Part shown: piece after piece, positions 33,882 to 41,935 of the stretch
Numbering within the stretch: the first letter of the stretch is position 1
Layout: the number at the start of each line of letters is the position of its first letter
NCBI RefSeq assembly: GCF_900107965.1
Contig: NZ_FNVU01000002.1
Location: 434,001-498,000 of the forward strand
DNA length: 64,000 nucleotides
Reading direction: 5' to 3'
Origin: Actinacidiphila yanglinensis
GTDB taxonomy: Bacteria; Actinomycetota; Actinomycetes; Streptomycetales; Streptomycetaceae
The notes under the pieces: model-generated
What the model was told of the DNA's origin: nothing
Databases searched by the model: none
Seen by the model: only the letters and a program-made list of their open reading frames with translations
Translations under genes and position numbers: made by a program

Positions 33882-34490
33882 TCAGCGGGCCGACTCGCCG
33901 CGGGCCGCCGCTGCCTGCGACGTGAGGACGAGCGGGAGGAAGAGGGTGTCGACGATCTCTTCGAGCGCGGCGTCGGAGGCGGGGGAGTCGGAGGTGAGCA
34001 ACTCCTGCCGCAGGAGGTCGAACGGGAGGGACTTCATCCGCTCGGTGACGCGGGCCGGGTCGATCTCGCCCCGCTCGGCGGCGCGCCGGTACATCGCGTC
34101 GATGGCGGCATGGCGTCCCGAGGGGAGCTGGTTGCGCAGGTCGGCGAGAGTGGTGCCGGTCTCCCGGAAGTAGGCGGCGAGCTGGACGCTCACGGCGGTG
34201 ACGAAGTGCGCGCGGGTGGCGTTGGTGTGCCGCAGGAGCGCGAGCACGTCGCCGCGCAGGCTGCCGGTGTCGGGCGCGGAGATCGGGTGGCGCGCGCCGG
34301 CGCGGGCGAGGGCGGCGAGCACCAGCTGCTGCTTGTCGGGCCAGCGCCGGTGGATGACCGGCCGGCTGGTGCCGGCGCGGGCGGCCACTCCGTCCAGGGT
34401 GACGTGGGCGTAGCCGACGTCCAGGAGCTCGTCCCAGGCCGCGTCCAGCAGGGCGCTTTCCAGTTCCGCGCCGCGGCGCCGCTCGCCCAT
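33882..34490 (-). CDS. TetR-family repressor
   Basis: This is a 202-residue TetR regulator. The N-terminal HTH is visible as LDAAWDELLDVGYAHVTLDG followed by VAARAGTSRPVIHRRWPDKQ and QLVLAAL. The ligand-binding half is all-helical, and the last 15 residues are Ala-rich. It is divergent from a DHA2-type efflux gene with 94 bases between starts. The two inverted repeats in that gap carry GCATCTTA-type half-sites, so autoregulation and control of the exporter are likely. The ATG at 34490 is the only good start. Confidence 0.92.
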   Translation of the reverse strand: MGERRRGAELESALLDAAWDELLDVGYAHVTLDGVAARAGTSRPVIHRRWPDKQQLVLAALARAGARHPISAPDTGSLRGDVLALLRHTNATRAHFVTAVSVQLAAYFRETGTTLADLRNQLPSGRHAAIDAMYRRAAERGEIDPARVTERMKSLPFDLLRQELLTSDSPASDAALEEIVDTLFLPLVLTSQAAAARGESAR

Positions 34491-34510
34491 GCCGATCCCT
34501 TTCCTCGTTG

Positions 34511-34575
34511 GATGCGATTGCGCATCTTACCGCCGCGTCCTACACTCGCGGCTTAAGATCCATTCTCGCATCTTA
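34511..34575. promoter_or_regulatory. TetR/MFS intergenic promoter with two operator-like repeats
   Basis: On the plus strand TTGCGC (34518-34523), a 17-base spacer and TACACT (34541-34546) form a promoter for the exporter. Over the -35 box lies the perfect palindrome GATGCG-ATTG-CGCATC (34511-34526). Just after the expected start site lies TAAGAT-10-ATCTTA (34554-34575). Both end in CGCATCTTA on the plus strand, so the same repressor could bind both. The adjacent TetR protein is the obvious candidate. Confidence 0.6.
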
Positions 34576-34584
34576 GGGGCGTGC

Positions 34585-36093
34585 GTGAGTACCTCCACCG
34601 ACCCCGTGTCCGTGCCTCAAGGCGACTCCGGCACGGTGGACCCGGCCGTGTGGCGGCTGGCCTTCACCATCATCGTCGGGGCCATGGCGGTCGTCTTCGA
34701 CACCACCATCCTCAGCGTCGCCCTGCACGACCTGGCGGCCGATCTCCACGCCTCGCTGAGCACCATCCAGTGGGTCAGCACCGGCTACCTGCTGGCCATG
34801 TTCGTCACCATCCCGCTGGCGGGCTGGGCGCAGGCCCGCTTCGGCGGCAAGCGCCTGTGGATCGCCGCTCTGGGCGTCTTCGGCCTCGGATCCGTGCTCT
34901 GCGCGCTGGCCTGGAACGCGCCGAGCCTGATCGGCTTCCGGGTCGTCCAGGGCATCGGCGGCGGCATCATGATGCCGCTGATGACCACGCTGATCATGCA
35001 GGCAGCCAAGGGCCGCAACATCGGCAAGGTCATGGCCACCATCACCCTGCCCGTCGCCCTCGGACCCATCCTCGGTCCGGTGCTGGGCGGCATCATCCTC
35101 GGCCTGGGCGACTGGCACTGGCTGTTCCTCGTCAACATCCCCTTCTGCGCCGTCGGCTTCTGGCTGGCGCTGCGCAACCTGCCCGACGACCGGCCCGCCC
35201 CCGGCGCTCCGCGCCCCCGACTCGACACCGTCGGCCTGCTGCTGCTCTCCCCGGGCGCGGCCGCCGTCATCTACGGGCTCTCCCAGGTCGAAGGGGACGC
35301 CGGGTTCGCCTCCACCCGCGTCCTCGCCCCCCTGGTCGCCGGGCTCCTGCTCGTCACCGCCTTCATCCGCCGGTCCTGGCCGCGCGCCGCGGACGCGATC
35401 GTCGACCTCAAGCTCTTCCGGCACCGCAACGTCAGCGCGTCCGGCGTCCTCGCCTTCCTGTCCGGCGTCACCCTCTACGGAGCGATGCTCCTGCTCCCCC
35501 TGTACTTCCAGCAGGTCGAGGGGCGCGACGCCCTCGACGCCGGACTCCTGCTCGTCCCGCAGGGCGTGGGCACCTTGCTGTCGAGGAGCGTCGCCGGCAA
35601 GTACACCGACACGGTCGGCCCGCGCTGGGTCGCCTTCGCCGGCTTCACCGTGGTCGCGCTGGGCACCGTCCCCTTCGCCTTCGTCACCGGCTCCACCAGC
35701 GACATCCTGCTGATGGCCGTCCTGTTCGTACGCGGCATCGGCATGGGCGGCGCGACCATCCCCCTGACCAGCGCGATGTACGTCGGCCTCAAGCCCGCCG
35801 AGGTGCCGCACGCCAGCATCCTGCAGCGGGTGGTCCAGCAGCTCGGCGGCTCGGTCGGCACCGCCGCCCTCGCCGTCGTCCTCCAGCACGCGCTGGCCGG
35901 CGCCAGGACCCGCGCCGATCTCGCGGACGGCTTCGGCACCGCCTTCTGGTGGGCCACCGCCTTCACCGCCGTCGGCATCCCCCTGACCCTGCTCCTCCCG
36001 GGCCGGACCAGGACACCCGCCGCGCCCGGCGGGAAGTCCGCCGACGCCGGGAACCGGGCCGCCGGCGAAGGGGTGCCCGCGCCGCGCCCGTGA
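34585..36093 (+). CDS. DHA2-type MFS drug/proton antiporter
   Basis: This is a 502-residue major facilitator transporter of the 14-helix DHA2 (EmrB/QacA) group. The motif AVVFDTTILSVALHDLAADL near the start is the DHA2 motif D1, and GWAQARFGGKRLWI with GFRVVQGIGGGIMMP corresponds to motifs A and C regions. ILGPVLGGIILGLGDWHWLF is the motif C proline/glycine signature. It should export hydrophobic drugs or metabolites using the proton gradient. The GTG start at 34585 has only a weak ribosome site (GGGGC). It is divergent from the TetR gene and lies under two operator-like repeats. The 3' end overlaps a tandem duplication that carries the stop codon. Confidence 0.9.
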   Translation: MSTSTDPVSVPQGDSGTVDPAVWRLAFTIIVGAMAVVFDTTILSVALHDLAADLHASLSTIQWVSTGYLLAMFVTIPLAGWAQARFGGKRLWIAALGVFGLGSVLCALAWNAPSLIGFRVVQGIGGGIMMPLMTTLIMQAAKGRNIGKVMATITLPVALGPILGPVLGGIILGLGDWHWLFLVNIPFCAVGFWLALRNLPDDRPAPGAPRPRLDTVGLLLLSPGAAAVIYGLSQVEGDAGFASTRVLAPLVAGLLLVTAFIRRSWPRAADAIVDLKLFRHRNVSASGVLAFLSGVTLYGAMLLLPLYFQQVEGRDALDAGLLLVPQGVGTLLSRSVAGKYTDTVGPRWVAFAGFTVVALGTVPFAFVTGSTSDILLMAVLFVRGIGMGGATIPLTSAMYVGLKPAEVPHASILQRVVQQLGGSVGTAALAVVLQHALAGARTRADLADGFGTAFWWATAFTAVGIPLTLLLPGRTRTPAAPGGKSADAGNRAAGEGVPAPRP

Positions 36094-36137
36094 CCGCCGG
36101 CGATCCCGGGGTGCCCGCGCCGCGCGCCTGACCGCCG
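36070..36137 (+). repeat. Two-copy tandem repeat over the MFS stop codon
   Basis: A 30-base segment beginning GGGGTGCCCGCGCCGCGC and ending TGACCGCCG is repeated with a period of 38 bases (36070-36099 and 36108-36137), with two mismatches. The first copy holds the stop codon of the exporter gene; the second lies just after it. Confidence 0.6.
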
Positions 36138-36223
36138 TCTCGCGCGCTCCGGTCCTCCGAAACGGGCGGCCCGCACGGCACGTTGAGGTGCCGAGATGCG
36201 ACGTCGTGCGCCCGCCCGGCGTC

Positions 36224-36253
36224 TTGACGCCGCCCTCTGTGAGCGCTAACAAT
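36224..36253 (+). promoter_or_regulatory. Promoter and operator 1 of the arabinose regulon
   Basis: TTGACG (36224-36229), a 17-base spacer and TAACAAT form a promoter for the LacI-type gene. TGTGAGCGCTAACA at 36238-36251 covers the spacer and -10 box; it is a LacI/GalR-type palindrome with the central AGCGCT. Repressor binding would block RNA polymerase, giving autoregulation and arabinose-dependent expression of the operon that begins here. Confidence 0.75.
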
Positions 36254-36276
36254 ACCCGGAAGGTGATCGGAGGAGC

Positions 36277-37335
36277 ATGTCGCAGACCGCGAGGAACGAC
36301 CAGACCCGGCGCGCGCCCACGATGGCGGACGTCGCGCAGGTGGCGGGGGTGTCCCACCAGACGGTCTCCCGCGTGCTGAGCAACCATCCCAACGTGCGGG
36401 AGTCCACCCGGGCCGAAGTACAGCGCGCCATCGAGCAGTTGGGCTACCGGCGCAACTCGTCGGCCCGCGCCCTGGTGACGCGGCGGACCCTGGCGCTGGG
36501 CGTCGTGGCGTGCAACCCGACGCTCTTCGGGCCGTCCAGCACCATGTTCGGCCTGGAGGAGGCGGCCCGCGACGAGGGCTACATGGTCTCCTCCGTCACC
36601 CTGCGCACGTACACCGCCCCCGCGCTGAAGGACGCGATCGACCAGCTCAGCGACTGGGGGGTGGAGGGGATCGTCGTGATAGTGCCGCACCGCGCGGCGG
36701 TCGGGGCCCTCGCCGAGCTGAAACTGCCCTTCCCGGTGGTCACGGTGGAAGGGGGCCACTCGCTGCCGATCGCCGGTGTCTCGGTGGACCAGGAACTCGG
36801 CGCCCGCCTGGTGACCGGCCACCTGCTGGAGGCCGGGCACCGGACCGTGTGGCACGTGGCCGGACCGCCGGACTGGCTGGAGGCCGGGGCCCGCACCCAG
36901 GGATGGCGGGCGACCCTGGAGGAGGCCGGGGCGGAGGTACCGCCGCCGCTGGCCGGCGACTGGACGCCGCTGTCGGGCTACCGCGCCGGCCAGGAACTCG
37001 TCGGCCGGATGACGGGGGTGGGCGCGCGCGGTGGCGCGCTGCCGGTGACCGCGGTGTTCGTGGCCAACGACCAGATGGCGCTGGGCGTGCTGCGCGCCTT
37101 CCGGGAGGCGGGCCTGTCCGTGCCCGGCAAGGTCGCGATAGCGGGCTTCGACGACATTCCGGAGGCGGAGTTCTTCGCACCGCCGCTCACCACGGTCCGG
37201 CAGGACTTCGCCGCGGTCGGCCAGGCCAGCATCCGCATGCTCATCGACCAGCTGGAGTCCGGTGTCGTCCGCCCGGACGAACGCGTGGTGATCGAACCGC
37301 GGTTGATCGTCCGCGGCAGCAGCACCCCGACCTGA
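36277..37335 (+). CDS. LacI/GalR-family repressor of L-arabinose genes
   Basis: This 352-residue protein has the N-terminal HTH MADVAQVAGVSHQTVSRVLS at residues 16-35 with the hinge helix SSARALVTRRT. A periplasmic-binding-type effector domain follows, with GLEEAARDEGYMVSS, VFVANDQMALGVLRAF and IAGFDDIPEAEFFAPPLTTV. The effector is most likely L-arabinose or a derivative, by context with araB, araD, araA and a sugar ABC transporter. GGAGGAG precedes the ATG at 36277. A matching operator overlaps its own promoter, and three more copies lie before araD and before the transporter. The stop codon sits in a 23-base tandem duplication. It plays the role of AraR of other actinobacteria, but the symbol is not certain. 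Confidence 0.9.
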   Translation: MSQTARNDQTRRAPTMADVAQVAGVSHQTVSRVLSNHPNVRESTRAEVQRAIEQLGYRRNSSARALVTRRTLALGVVACNPTLFGPSSTMFGLEEAARDEGYMVSSVTLRTYTAPALKDAIDQLSDWGVEGIVVIVPHRAAVGALAELKLPFPVVTVEGGHSLPIAGVSVDQELGARLVTGHLLEAGHRTVWHVAGPPDWLEAGARTQGWRATLEEAGAEVPPPLAGDWTPLSGYRAGQELVGRMTGVGARGGALPVTAVFVANDQMALGVLRAFREAGLSVPGKVAIAGFDDIPEAEFFAPPLTTVRQDFAAVGQASIRMLIDQLESGVVRPDERVVIEPRLIVRGSSTPT

Positions 37336-37373
37336 ACGGACACGGCAGCTCCCCGACCCGAACGGACACGGCA
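37325..37373 (+). repeat. Two-copy tandem repeat over the LacI-gene stop codon
   Basis: The 23-base sequence beginning CCCCGACC(T/C)GAACGG and ending CACGGCA occurs at 37325-37347 and 37351-37373 with one mismatch (period 26). The first copy contains the TGA stop, which is CGA in the second. This is a small duplication at a gene end, like the one after the MFS gene. Confidence 0.65.
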
Positions 37374-37549
37374 ACCCGCACGTCAGTCCCGCCGGCCCAC
37401 GCCGGTCGGCCCCGTCCCCTCGTCCTCCCAGCGATCCCCGCGACATCAGCGACCTCGGCGGACGTCCCGCACGGGCGCCCGGCACGAGATGCCGGCTCCG
37501 GCGGTCCTCCGGCCCGGGAGCCACCAACGGCCGTACGTCTGGAGACCAC

Positions 37550-39220
37550 ATGACAACCGATCCGCCCGCCGTCACCGTCGGTGTCGACTTCGGCACGCTG
37601 TCCGGGCGCGCCCTCGTCGTCGCGGTCGAGGACGGCCGGGAGCTGGGCAGCGCCGTGCACGAGTACCCCCACGGCGTGGTCGAGCACCGCCTGCCGGGCG
37701 GGCCGGAGCTGCCCGCCGACTGGGCGCTGCAGGTGCCGCAGGACTGGCGCGAGGTGCTGCGCCGGGCCGTCCCGGAGGCCCTGGCCGCAGCCGGTGTGAT
37801 GCCCCGTCAGGTCGTCGGCGTCGGCACCGACTTCACCGCCTGCACCGTCCTGCCCGCGACGTGGGACGGCACCCCGCTGTGCGAACTGCCCGCGTACGCC
37901 GCCCGGCCGCACGCCTATCCCAAACTGTGGCGCCACCACGCCGCCCAGCCCGAGGCCGACCTGATCGTGCGCCGGGCCGAGGAGTCCGGGCAGCCGTGGT
38001 TGGCCCGCTACGGCGGGCGGATCTCCAGCGAGTGGCAGTACGCCAAGGCGCTCCAGGTGCTGCACGAGGACCGGGAGGTCTACGACGCCGCCGACCGGTG
38101 GATCGAGGCCGCCGACTGGATCGTCTGGCAGCTGACCGGCGCCGAGAACCGGAACATGTGCACGGCCGGCTACAAGGGCATCCACCAGGACGGCGGTTAC
38201 CCTGACGCGGACTTCCTCGCCTCGCTGCACCCGGACTTCGCCGGCTTCACCGCCAAACTGGAGCACCCGCTGTCGCCCCTGGGGGCCGCCGCGGGCCGGC
38301 TCACCGCCCGTGCCGCCGAACTGACCGGCCTGCCCGAGGGGATCCCGGTCGCGGTCGGCAACGTCGACGCCCACGTCACCAGTGCCGCCGCCCGGGCCCT
38401 GGACCCCGGACACATGCTGGCGATCATGGGCACCTCGACCTGCCACATCATGAACGCGGAGGTCCTGGCCGAGGTGCCGGGCATGTGCGGCGTCGTCGAC
38501 GGCGGCGTGGTCCCGGGACTGTGGGGCTACGAGGCCGGCCAGAGCGGCGTCGGCGACCTCTTCGCCTGGGCGGTGCGCACCACCACCTCACCCGAGTACG
38601 CCGCCGAGGCGCGCGACCGCGGGGTGTCGGTGCACGAGGTGCTCACCGAGCGGGCCGCGGCCCAACCGGTCGGCGGGCACGGCCTGCTGGCGCTGGACTG
38701 GCACAGCGGCAACCGCTCGGTGCTCGTCGACCACCACCTGTCCGGCCTGCTGGTGGGCCTGACCCTGGACACCCGGCCGGAGGACGTCTACCGCGCGCTC
38801 ATCGAGGCGACCGCCTTCGGCGCCCGCACCATCGTGGAGGCGTTCGGCGCCGCCGGGGTGCCGGTAACCGAATTCACCGCGGCCGGCGGCCTGTTGAGGA
38901 ACGAGTTCCTGATGCAGACCTACAGTGACGTCCTCGGCCGCCCGGTCCACGCGCTCGCCAGCGAGCAGGGCCCCGCCCTCGGGGCCGCCATCCACGCCGC
39001 GGTCGCCGCCGGGGCCCACCCGGACATCCGGGCCGCGTCGGCGGCGATGGGCCGGATCAGGCACCGCGCCTGGGTTCCCGACCCGGCCCGCGCCGCCGCC
39101 TACGACCTCCTGTACGCCGAATACCTCGCCCTGCACGACCACTTCGGGCGTGGCGGCAGCGAGGTGATGCACCGCCTCCGAGAGCTCCGCCCCCGCACCG
39201 GACGTCCGCACGCCGAATGA
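37550..39220 (+). CDS. araB: Ribulokinase AraB
   Basis: This is a 556-residue FGGY-family kinase. The N-terminal ATPase fold starts GVDFGTLSGRALVVAV, typical of AraB. GVGTDFTACTVLPATWDGTP and WEAADWIVWQLTG-type (EAADWIVWQLTG) segments define the ribulokinase subfamily, and GNVDAHVTSAAARAL and MGTSTCHIM lie in the nucleotide-binding core. GLWGYEAGQSGVGDLFAWAV is a ribulokinase hallmark. It phosphorylates L-ribulose to L-ribulose-5-phosphate, the second step of bacterial arabinose breakdown. It follows the regulator gene by 214 bases without a visible operator, so it is probably read from the regulator promoter. The stop codon directly abuts operator 2. Confidence 0.95.
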   Translation: MTTDPPAVTVGVDFGTLSGRALVVAVEDGRELGSAVHEYPHGVVEHRLPGGPELPADWALQVPQDWREVLRRAVPEALAAAGVMPRQVVGVGTDFTACTVLPATWDGTPLCELPAYAARPHAYPKLWRHHAAQPEADLIVRRAEESGQPWLARYGGRISSEWQYAKALQVLHEDREVYDAADRWIEAADWIVWQLTGAENRNMCTAGYKGIHQDGGYPDADFLASLHPDFAGFTAKLEHPLSPLGAAAGRLTARAAELTGLPEGIPVAVGNVDAHVTSAAARALDPGHMLAIMGTSTCHIMNAEVLAEVPGMCGVVDGGVVPGLWGYEAGQSGVGDLFAWAVRTTTSPEYAAEARDRGVSVHEVLTERAAAQPVGGHGLLALDWHSGNRSVLVDHHLSGLLVGLTLDTRPEDVYRALIEATAFGARTIVEAFGAAGVPVTEFTAAGGLLRNEFLMQTYSDVLGRPVHALASEQGPALGAAIHAAVAAGAHPDIRAASAAMGRIRHRAWVPDPARAAAYDLLYAEYLALHDHFGRGGSEVMHRLRELRPRTGRPHAE

Positions 39221-39234
39221 TGTGAGCGCTCACA
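39221..39234. promoter_or_regulatory. Operator 2 of the arabinose regulon (perfect palindrome)
   Basis: TGTGAGCGCTCACA is an exact palindrome. It begins on the base after the araB stop codon and lies 36 bases before the araD start. It matches the LacI-type operators before the regulator and transporter genes. Binding here could act as a roadblock or control an internal promoter. Confidence 0.75.
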
Positions 39235-39269
39235 AAATACGACCGCACCCGATCCCGCGAGGACACCGC

Positions 39270-39977
39270 ATGGCCAGTGCCGCTCCGCCTCCCGCCGACA
39301 ACCCCCTCCCGTCGATACGCCGGCAGGTCAGCGACCTGCACCAGGAACTGGTCCGCTACCAGCTGGTCGTGTGGACCGCCGGCAACGTCTCCGCCCGCGT
39401 CCCCGGGCGGGACCTGTTCGTCATCAAACCGAGCGGCGTCGACTACGACGGCCTCTCCCCGCAGAACATGATCGTGTGCGACCTGGACGGCGACGTGGTC
39501 GAAGGGGAGCTGGCGCCCTCCTCCGACACCGCCGCGCACGCCTACGTCTACCGGCACATGCCCACCGTCGGGGGAGTGGTGCACACCCACTCGACCTACG
39601 CCTGCGCCTGGGCCGCCCGGGGCGAGCCGGTCCCGTGCGTGCTGACCGCGATGGCCGACGAGTTCGGCGCCGAGATCCCCGTCGGGCCGTTCGCCCTGAT
39701 CGGCGACGACTCGATCGGCAAGGGCATCGTCGAGACGCTGGCGCAGCACCGCTCGCCCGCCGTACTGATGCGCAGCCACGGGGTGTTCACCGTCGGCAGG
39801 GACGCGCGCGCCGCCGTCAAGGCGGCGGTCATGTGCGAGGACGTCGCCCGGACCGTGCACATCTCGCGCCAGCTCGGCGAGCCGCTGCCGCTGGACCCGG
39901 CGGACATCGACCGTCTCCACGACCGCTACCAGAACGTCTACGGCCAGACCGGGCCGTCCGCCTCCCGAGGAGCCTGA
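39270..39977 (+). CDS. araD: L-ribulose-5-phosphate 4-epimerase AraD
   Basis: This is a 235-residue class II aldolase/epimerase. The opening VSDLHQELVRYQLVVWTAGN followed by VSARVPGRDLFVIKPSGVDY is typical of AraD. Metal-binding histidines are visible in VVHTHSTYACAWAA and in LMRSHGVFTVG. It converts L-ribulose-5-phosphate to D-xylulose-5-phosphate, the last arabinose-specific step. The ATG at 39270, with GAGGAC upstream, is chosen over a GTG 16 codons earlier that lies inside operator 2. The stop is 3 bases before araA, so they are co-translated. Confidence 0.94.
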   Translation: MASAAPPPADNPLPSIRRQVSDLHQELVRYQLVVWTAGNVSARVPGRDLFVIKPSGVDYDGLSPQNMIVCDLDGDVVEGELAPSSDTAAHAYVYRHMPTVGGVVHTHSTYACAWAARGEPVPCVLTAMADEFGAEIPVGPFALIGDDSIGKGIVETLAQHRSPAVLMRSHGVFTVGRDARAAVKAAVMCEDVARTVHISRQLGEPLPLDPADIDRLHDRYQNVYGQTGPSASRGA

Positions 39978-39980
39978 GCC

Positions 39981-41486
39981 ATGACATCGTCCGACGCGCG
40001 CGAGGTGTGGTTCCTCACCGGCAGCCAGGGGCTCTACGGCGAGGAGACGTTGCGGCAGGTCGCCGAGCAGTCCCGAGGGATCGCCGGGCAGCTCGCCGAG
40101 CAGCCCGGCTCCCCGGTCCGCGTGGTGTGGAAGCCGGTGCTCACCGGGGCCGACGCGATCCGCGACGCGATGGCCGGCGCGAACGCCGATCCGGCGTGCG
40201 TGGGCCTGATCGCGTGGATGCACACCTTCTCCCCGGCGAAGATGTGGATAGCCGGCCTGGACCTGCTGCGCAAGCCGCTGCTGCACCTGCACACCCAGGT
40301 GAACGTGGACCTGCCCTGGTCCACCATCGACATGGACTTCATGAACCTCAACCAGGCCGCCCACGGCGACCGGGAGTTCGGCTACGTGCAGGCCCGGATC
40401 GGGGTCGCCCGCAAGACGGTGGCCGGGCACGTCAGCGACCCGGCCGTGGTCGCGCGGGTGCACGCCTGGATGCGCGCGGCCATCGGCCACCACACCCTCC
40501 GGCACCTGAAACTCGCCCGGTTCGGCGACAACATGCGCGATGTCGCGGTCACCGAGGGGGACAAGGTGGAGGCGCAGCTGCGGTTCGGGGTGTCGGTCAA
40601 CACCTACGGCGTCAACGACCTGGTCGCGCGGGTGGACCAGGTGGCGGACGCGGCCGTCACCGACCTGGTGAAGGAGTACGCCGGCGCCTACCGGCTGGCG
40701 CCCGAACTCGCCGCGGGCGGCGAGCGCCACGCCTCCCTGCGCTACGCGGCGCGGATCGAGCTGGGGCTGCGCGACTTCCTCACCGAGGGCGGCTTCGGGG
40801 CGTTCACCACCAACTTCGAGGACCTGGGCGGGCTGCGCCAGCTGCCCGGCCTCGCCGTGCAGCGGCTGATGGCCGACGGCTACGGGTTCGGCGGGGAGGG
40901 CGACTGGAAGACCGCGGCCCTGCTGCGCACGCTGAAGGCGGCGGGTGCGGGACTGCCGGGCGGCACCTCGTTCATGGAGGACTACACCTACCACCTGGCG
41001 CCCGGCCGGGAGCTGATCCTCGGTGCCCACATGCTGGAGGTCTGCCCCAGCATCGCGGCGCAGCGCCCGAGTTGCGAGATCCATCCGCTGGGCATAGGCG
41101 ACCGGGAGGACCCGGTCCGGCTGGTCTTCGACGCCCGTCCCGGGCCGGCGGTGGTGGTGGGGCTGGCCGACATGGGCGACCGCTTCCGGCTGGTCGCCAA
41201 CCAGATCGAGGTGGTGCGGCCCGTCGAGCCGCTGCCGCGACTGCCGGTCGCGCGGGCGGTGTGGAAGCCGGCGCCTGACCTGCGCACCTCCACGGAGGCC
41301 TGGCTGACGGCCGGCGGCCCGCACCACACGGTCCTGTCAGGCCAGGTCGGCGGCGAGGAGCTGGGCGACCTCGCGGACATGCTCGCCACGGAGTTGCTGC
41401 TGATCGACGCCGACACCACGGTGCGCCAGTTCGCGAAGGAGATCCGCTGGAACCAGGCGTACCACCGGCTGGCCGGCGGCCTCTGA
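39981..41486 (+). CDS. araA: L-arabinose isomerase AraA
   Basis: This 501-residue enzyme is the normal length for AraA. The start [20 protein letters not shown] is the family signature, and [20 protein letters not shown] contains part of the active site. Glu and His metal ligands occur around [15 protein letters not shown] and [14 protein letters not shown], with the downstream [10 protein letters not shown]. It converts L-arabinose to L-ribulose. The ATG at 39981 follows the araD stop by 3 bases. Two strong hairpins follow the stop. Confidence 0.96.
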   Translation: MTSSDAREVWFLTGSQGLYGEETLRQVAEQSRGIAGQLAEQPGSPVRVVWKPVLTGADAIRDAMAGANADPACVGLIAWMHTFSPAKMWIAGLDLLRKPLLHLHTQVNVDLPWSTIDMDFMNLNQAAHGDREFGYVQARIGVARKTVAGHVSDPAVVARVHAWMRAAIGHHTLRHLKLARFGDNMRDVAVTEGDKVEAQLRFGVSVNTYGVNDLVARVDQVADAAVTDLVKEYAGAYRLAPELAAGGERHASLRYAARIELGLRDFLTEGGFGAFTTNFEDLGGLRQLPGLAVQRLMADGYGFGGEGDWKTAALLRTLKAAGAGLPGGTSFMEDYTYHLAPGRELILGAHMLEVCPSIAAQRPSCEIHPLGIGDREDPVRLVFDARPGPAVVVGLADMGDRFRLVANQIEVVRPVEPLPRLPVARAVWKPAPDLRTSTEAWLTAGGPHHTVLSGQVGGEELGDLADMLATELLLIDADTTVRQFAKEIRWNQAYHRLAGGL

Positions 41487-41493
41487 GTGGCCG

Positions 41494-41552
41494 TCGTACG
41501 GGCGCGGCGGCCCGTACGAGGGAACGCACCTGTCCCGGCCCGGACAGGTGCG
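41494..41552 (+). terminator. Double hairpin terminator after araA
   Basis: TCGTACGGGC and GCCCGTACGA (41494-41519) form a 10-base perfect stem. CGCACCTGTCC and GGACAGGTGCG (41525-41552) form an 11-base perfect stem right behind it. Two such hairpins 8 bases after araA should end transcription before the transporter promoter. Confidence 0.75.
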
Positions 41553-41619
41553 GCGCGGCCGCGCGTCCGCCCGTGGAACGCCGCCCCGAAGGGCGGGCAA
41601 AATTCCGCTGCGGGACACC

Positions 41620-41648
41620 TTGACGGGCTATCAGTGAGCGCTAACAAT
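41620..41648 (+). promoter_or_regulatory. Promoter and operator 3 of the arabinose transporter
   Basis: TTGACG (41620-41625) and a TAACAAT -10 (from 41642) form a promoter nearly identical to that of the regulator gene. AGTGAGCGCTAACA (41633-41646) overlaps the -10 box and differs from the consensus operator only in its first base. It faces the ABC transporter genes, whose first start is 290 bases further on. Confidence 0.7.
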
Positions 41649-41901
41649 CACTTCCCAAGAGATGCCGGAGTCAAGGAGACAGGCATGGTCGTCGGTCGTA
41701 CACCGGCACAACCTCCCACCCCCACCTGAGGTCAGCGGCAGTGCCGCACTGCATCGTCGCGCGCCAGGCGCGCTGAGAAGGGGAACCCGCCGGCTCCGGT
41801 GCGGCGTCCGGCGTGGACGCCGCACCGAGGCGGGCGGGCGCACCCGCCGGAACCGCGGCCCGATCCAGGGGCCATTCGCAGGAGTACACGGCGCTGCATT
41901 T

Positions 41902-41915
41902 TGTGAGCGCTAACA
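41902..41915. promoter_or_regulatory. Operator 4 of the arabinose regulon
   Basis: TGTGAGCGCTAACA repeats the operator of the LacI-type regulator exactly. It lies 21 bases before the first possible start of the binding-protein gene and 269 bases (centre to centre) after operator 3. The pair could form a repression loop. I see no -35/-10 pair of its own. Confidence 0.7.
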
Positions 41916-41935
41916 CATCGGCCGCGAGGCCCTCC

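Noticed and set aside
41662..41913. 83-codon frame in the transporter leader
   Set aside because: Arg/Gly-rich composition, no ribosome site and overlap with operator 4; more likely an untranslated leader.
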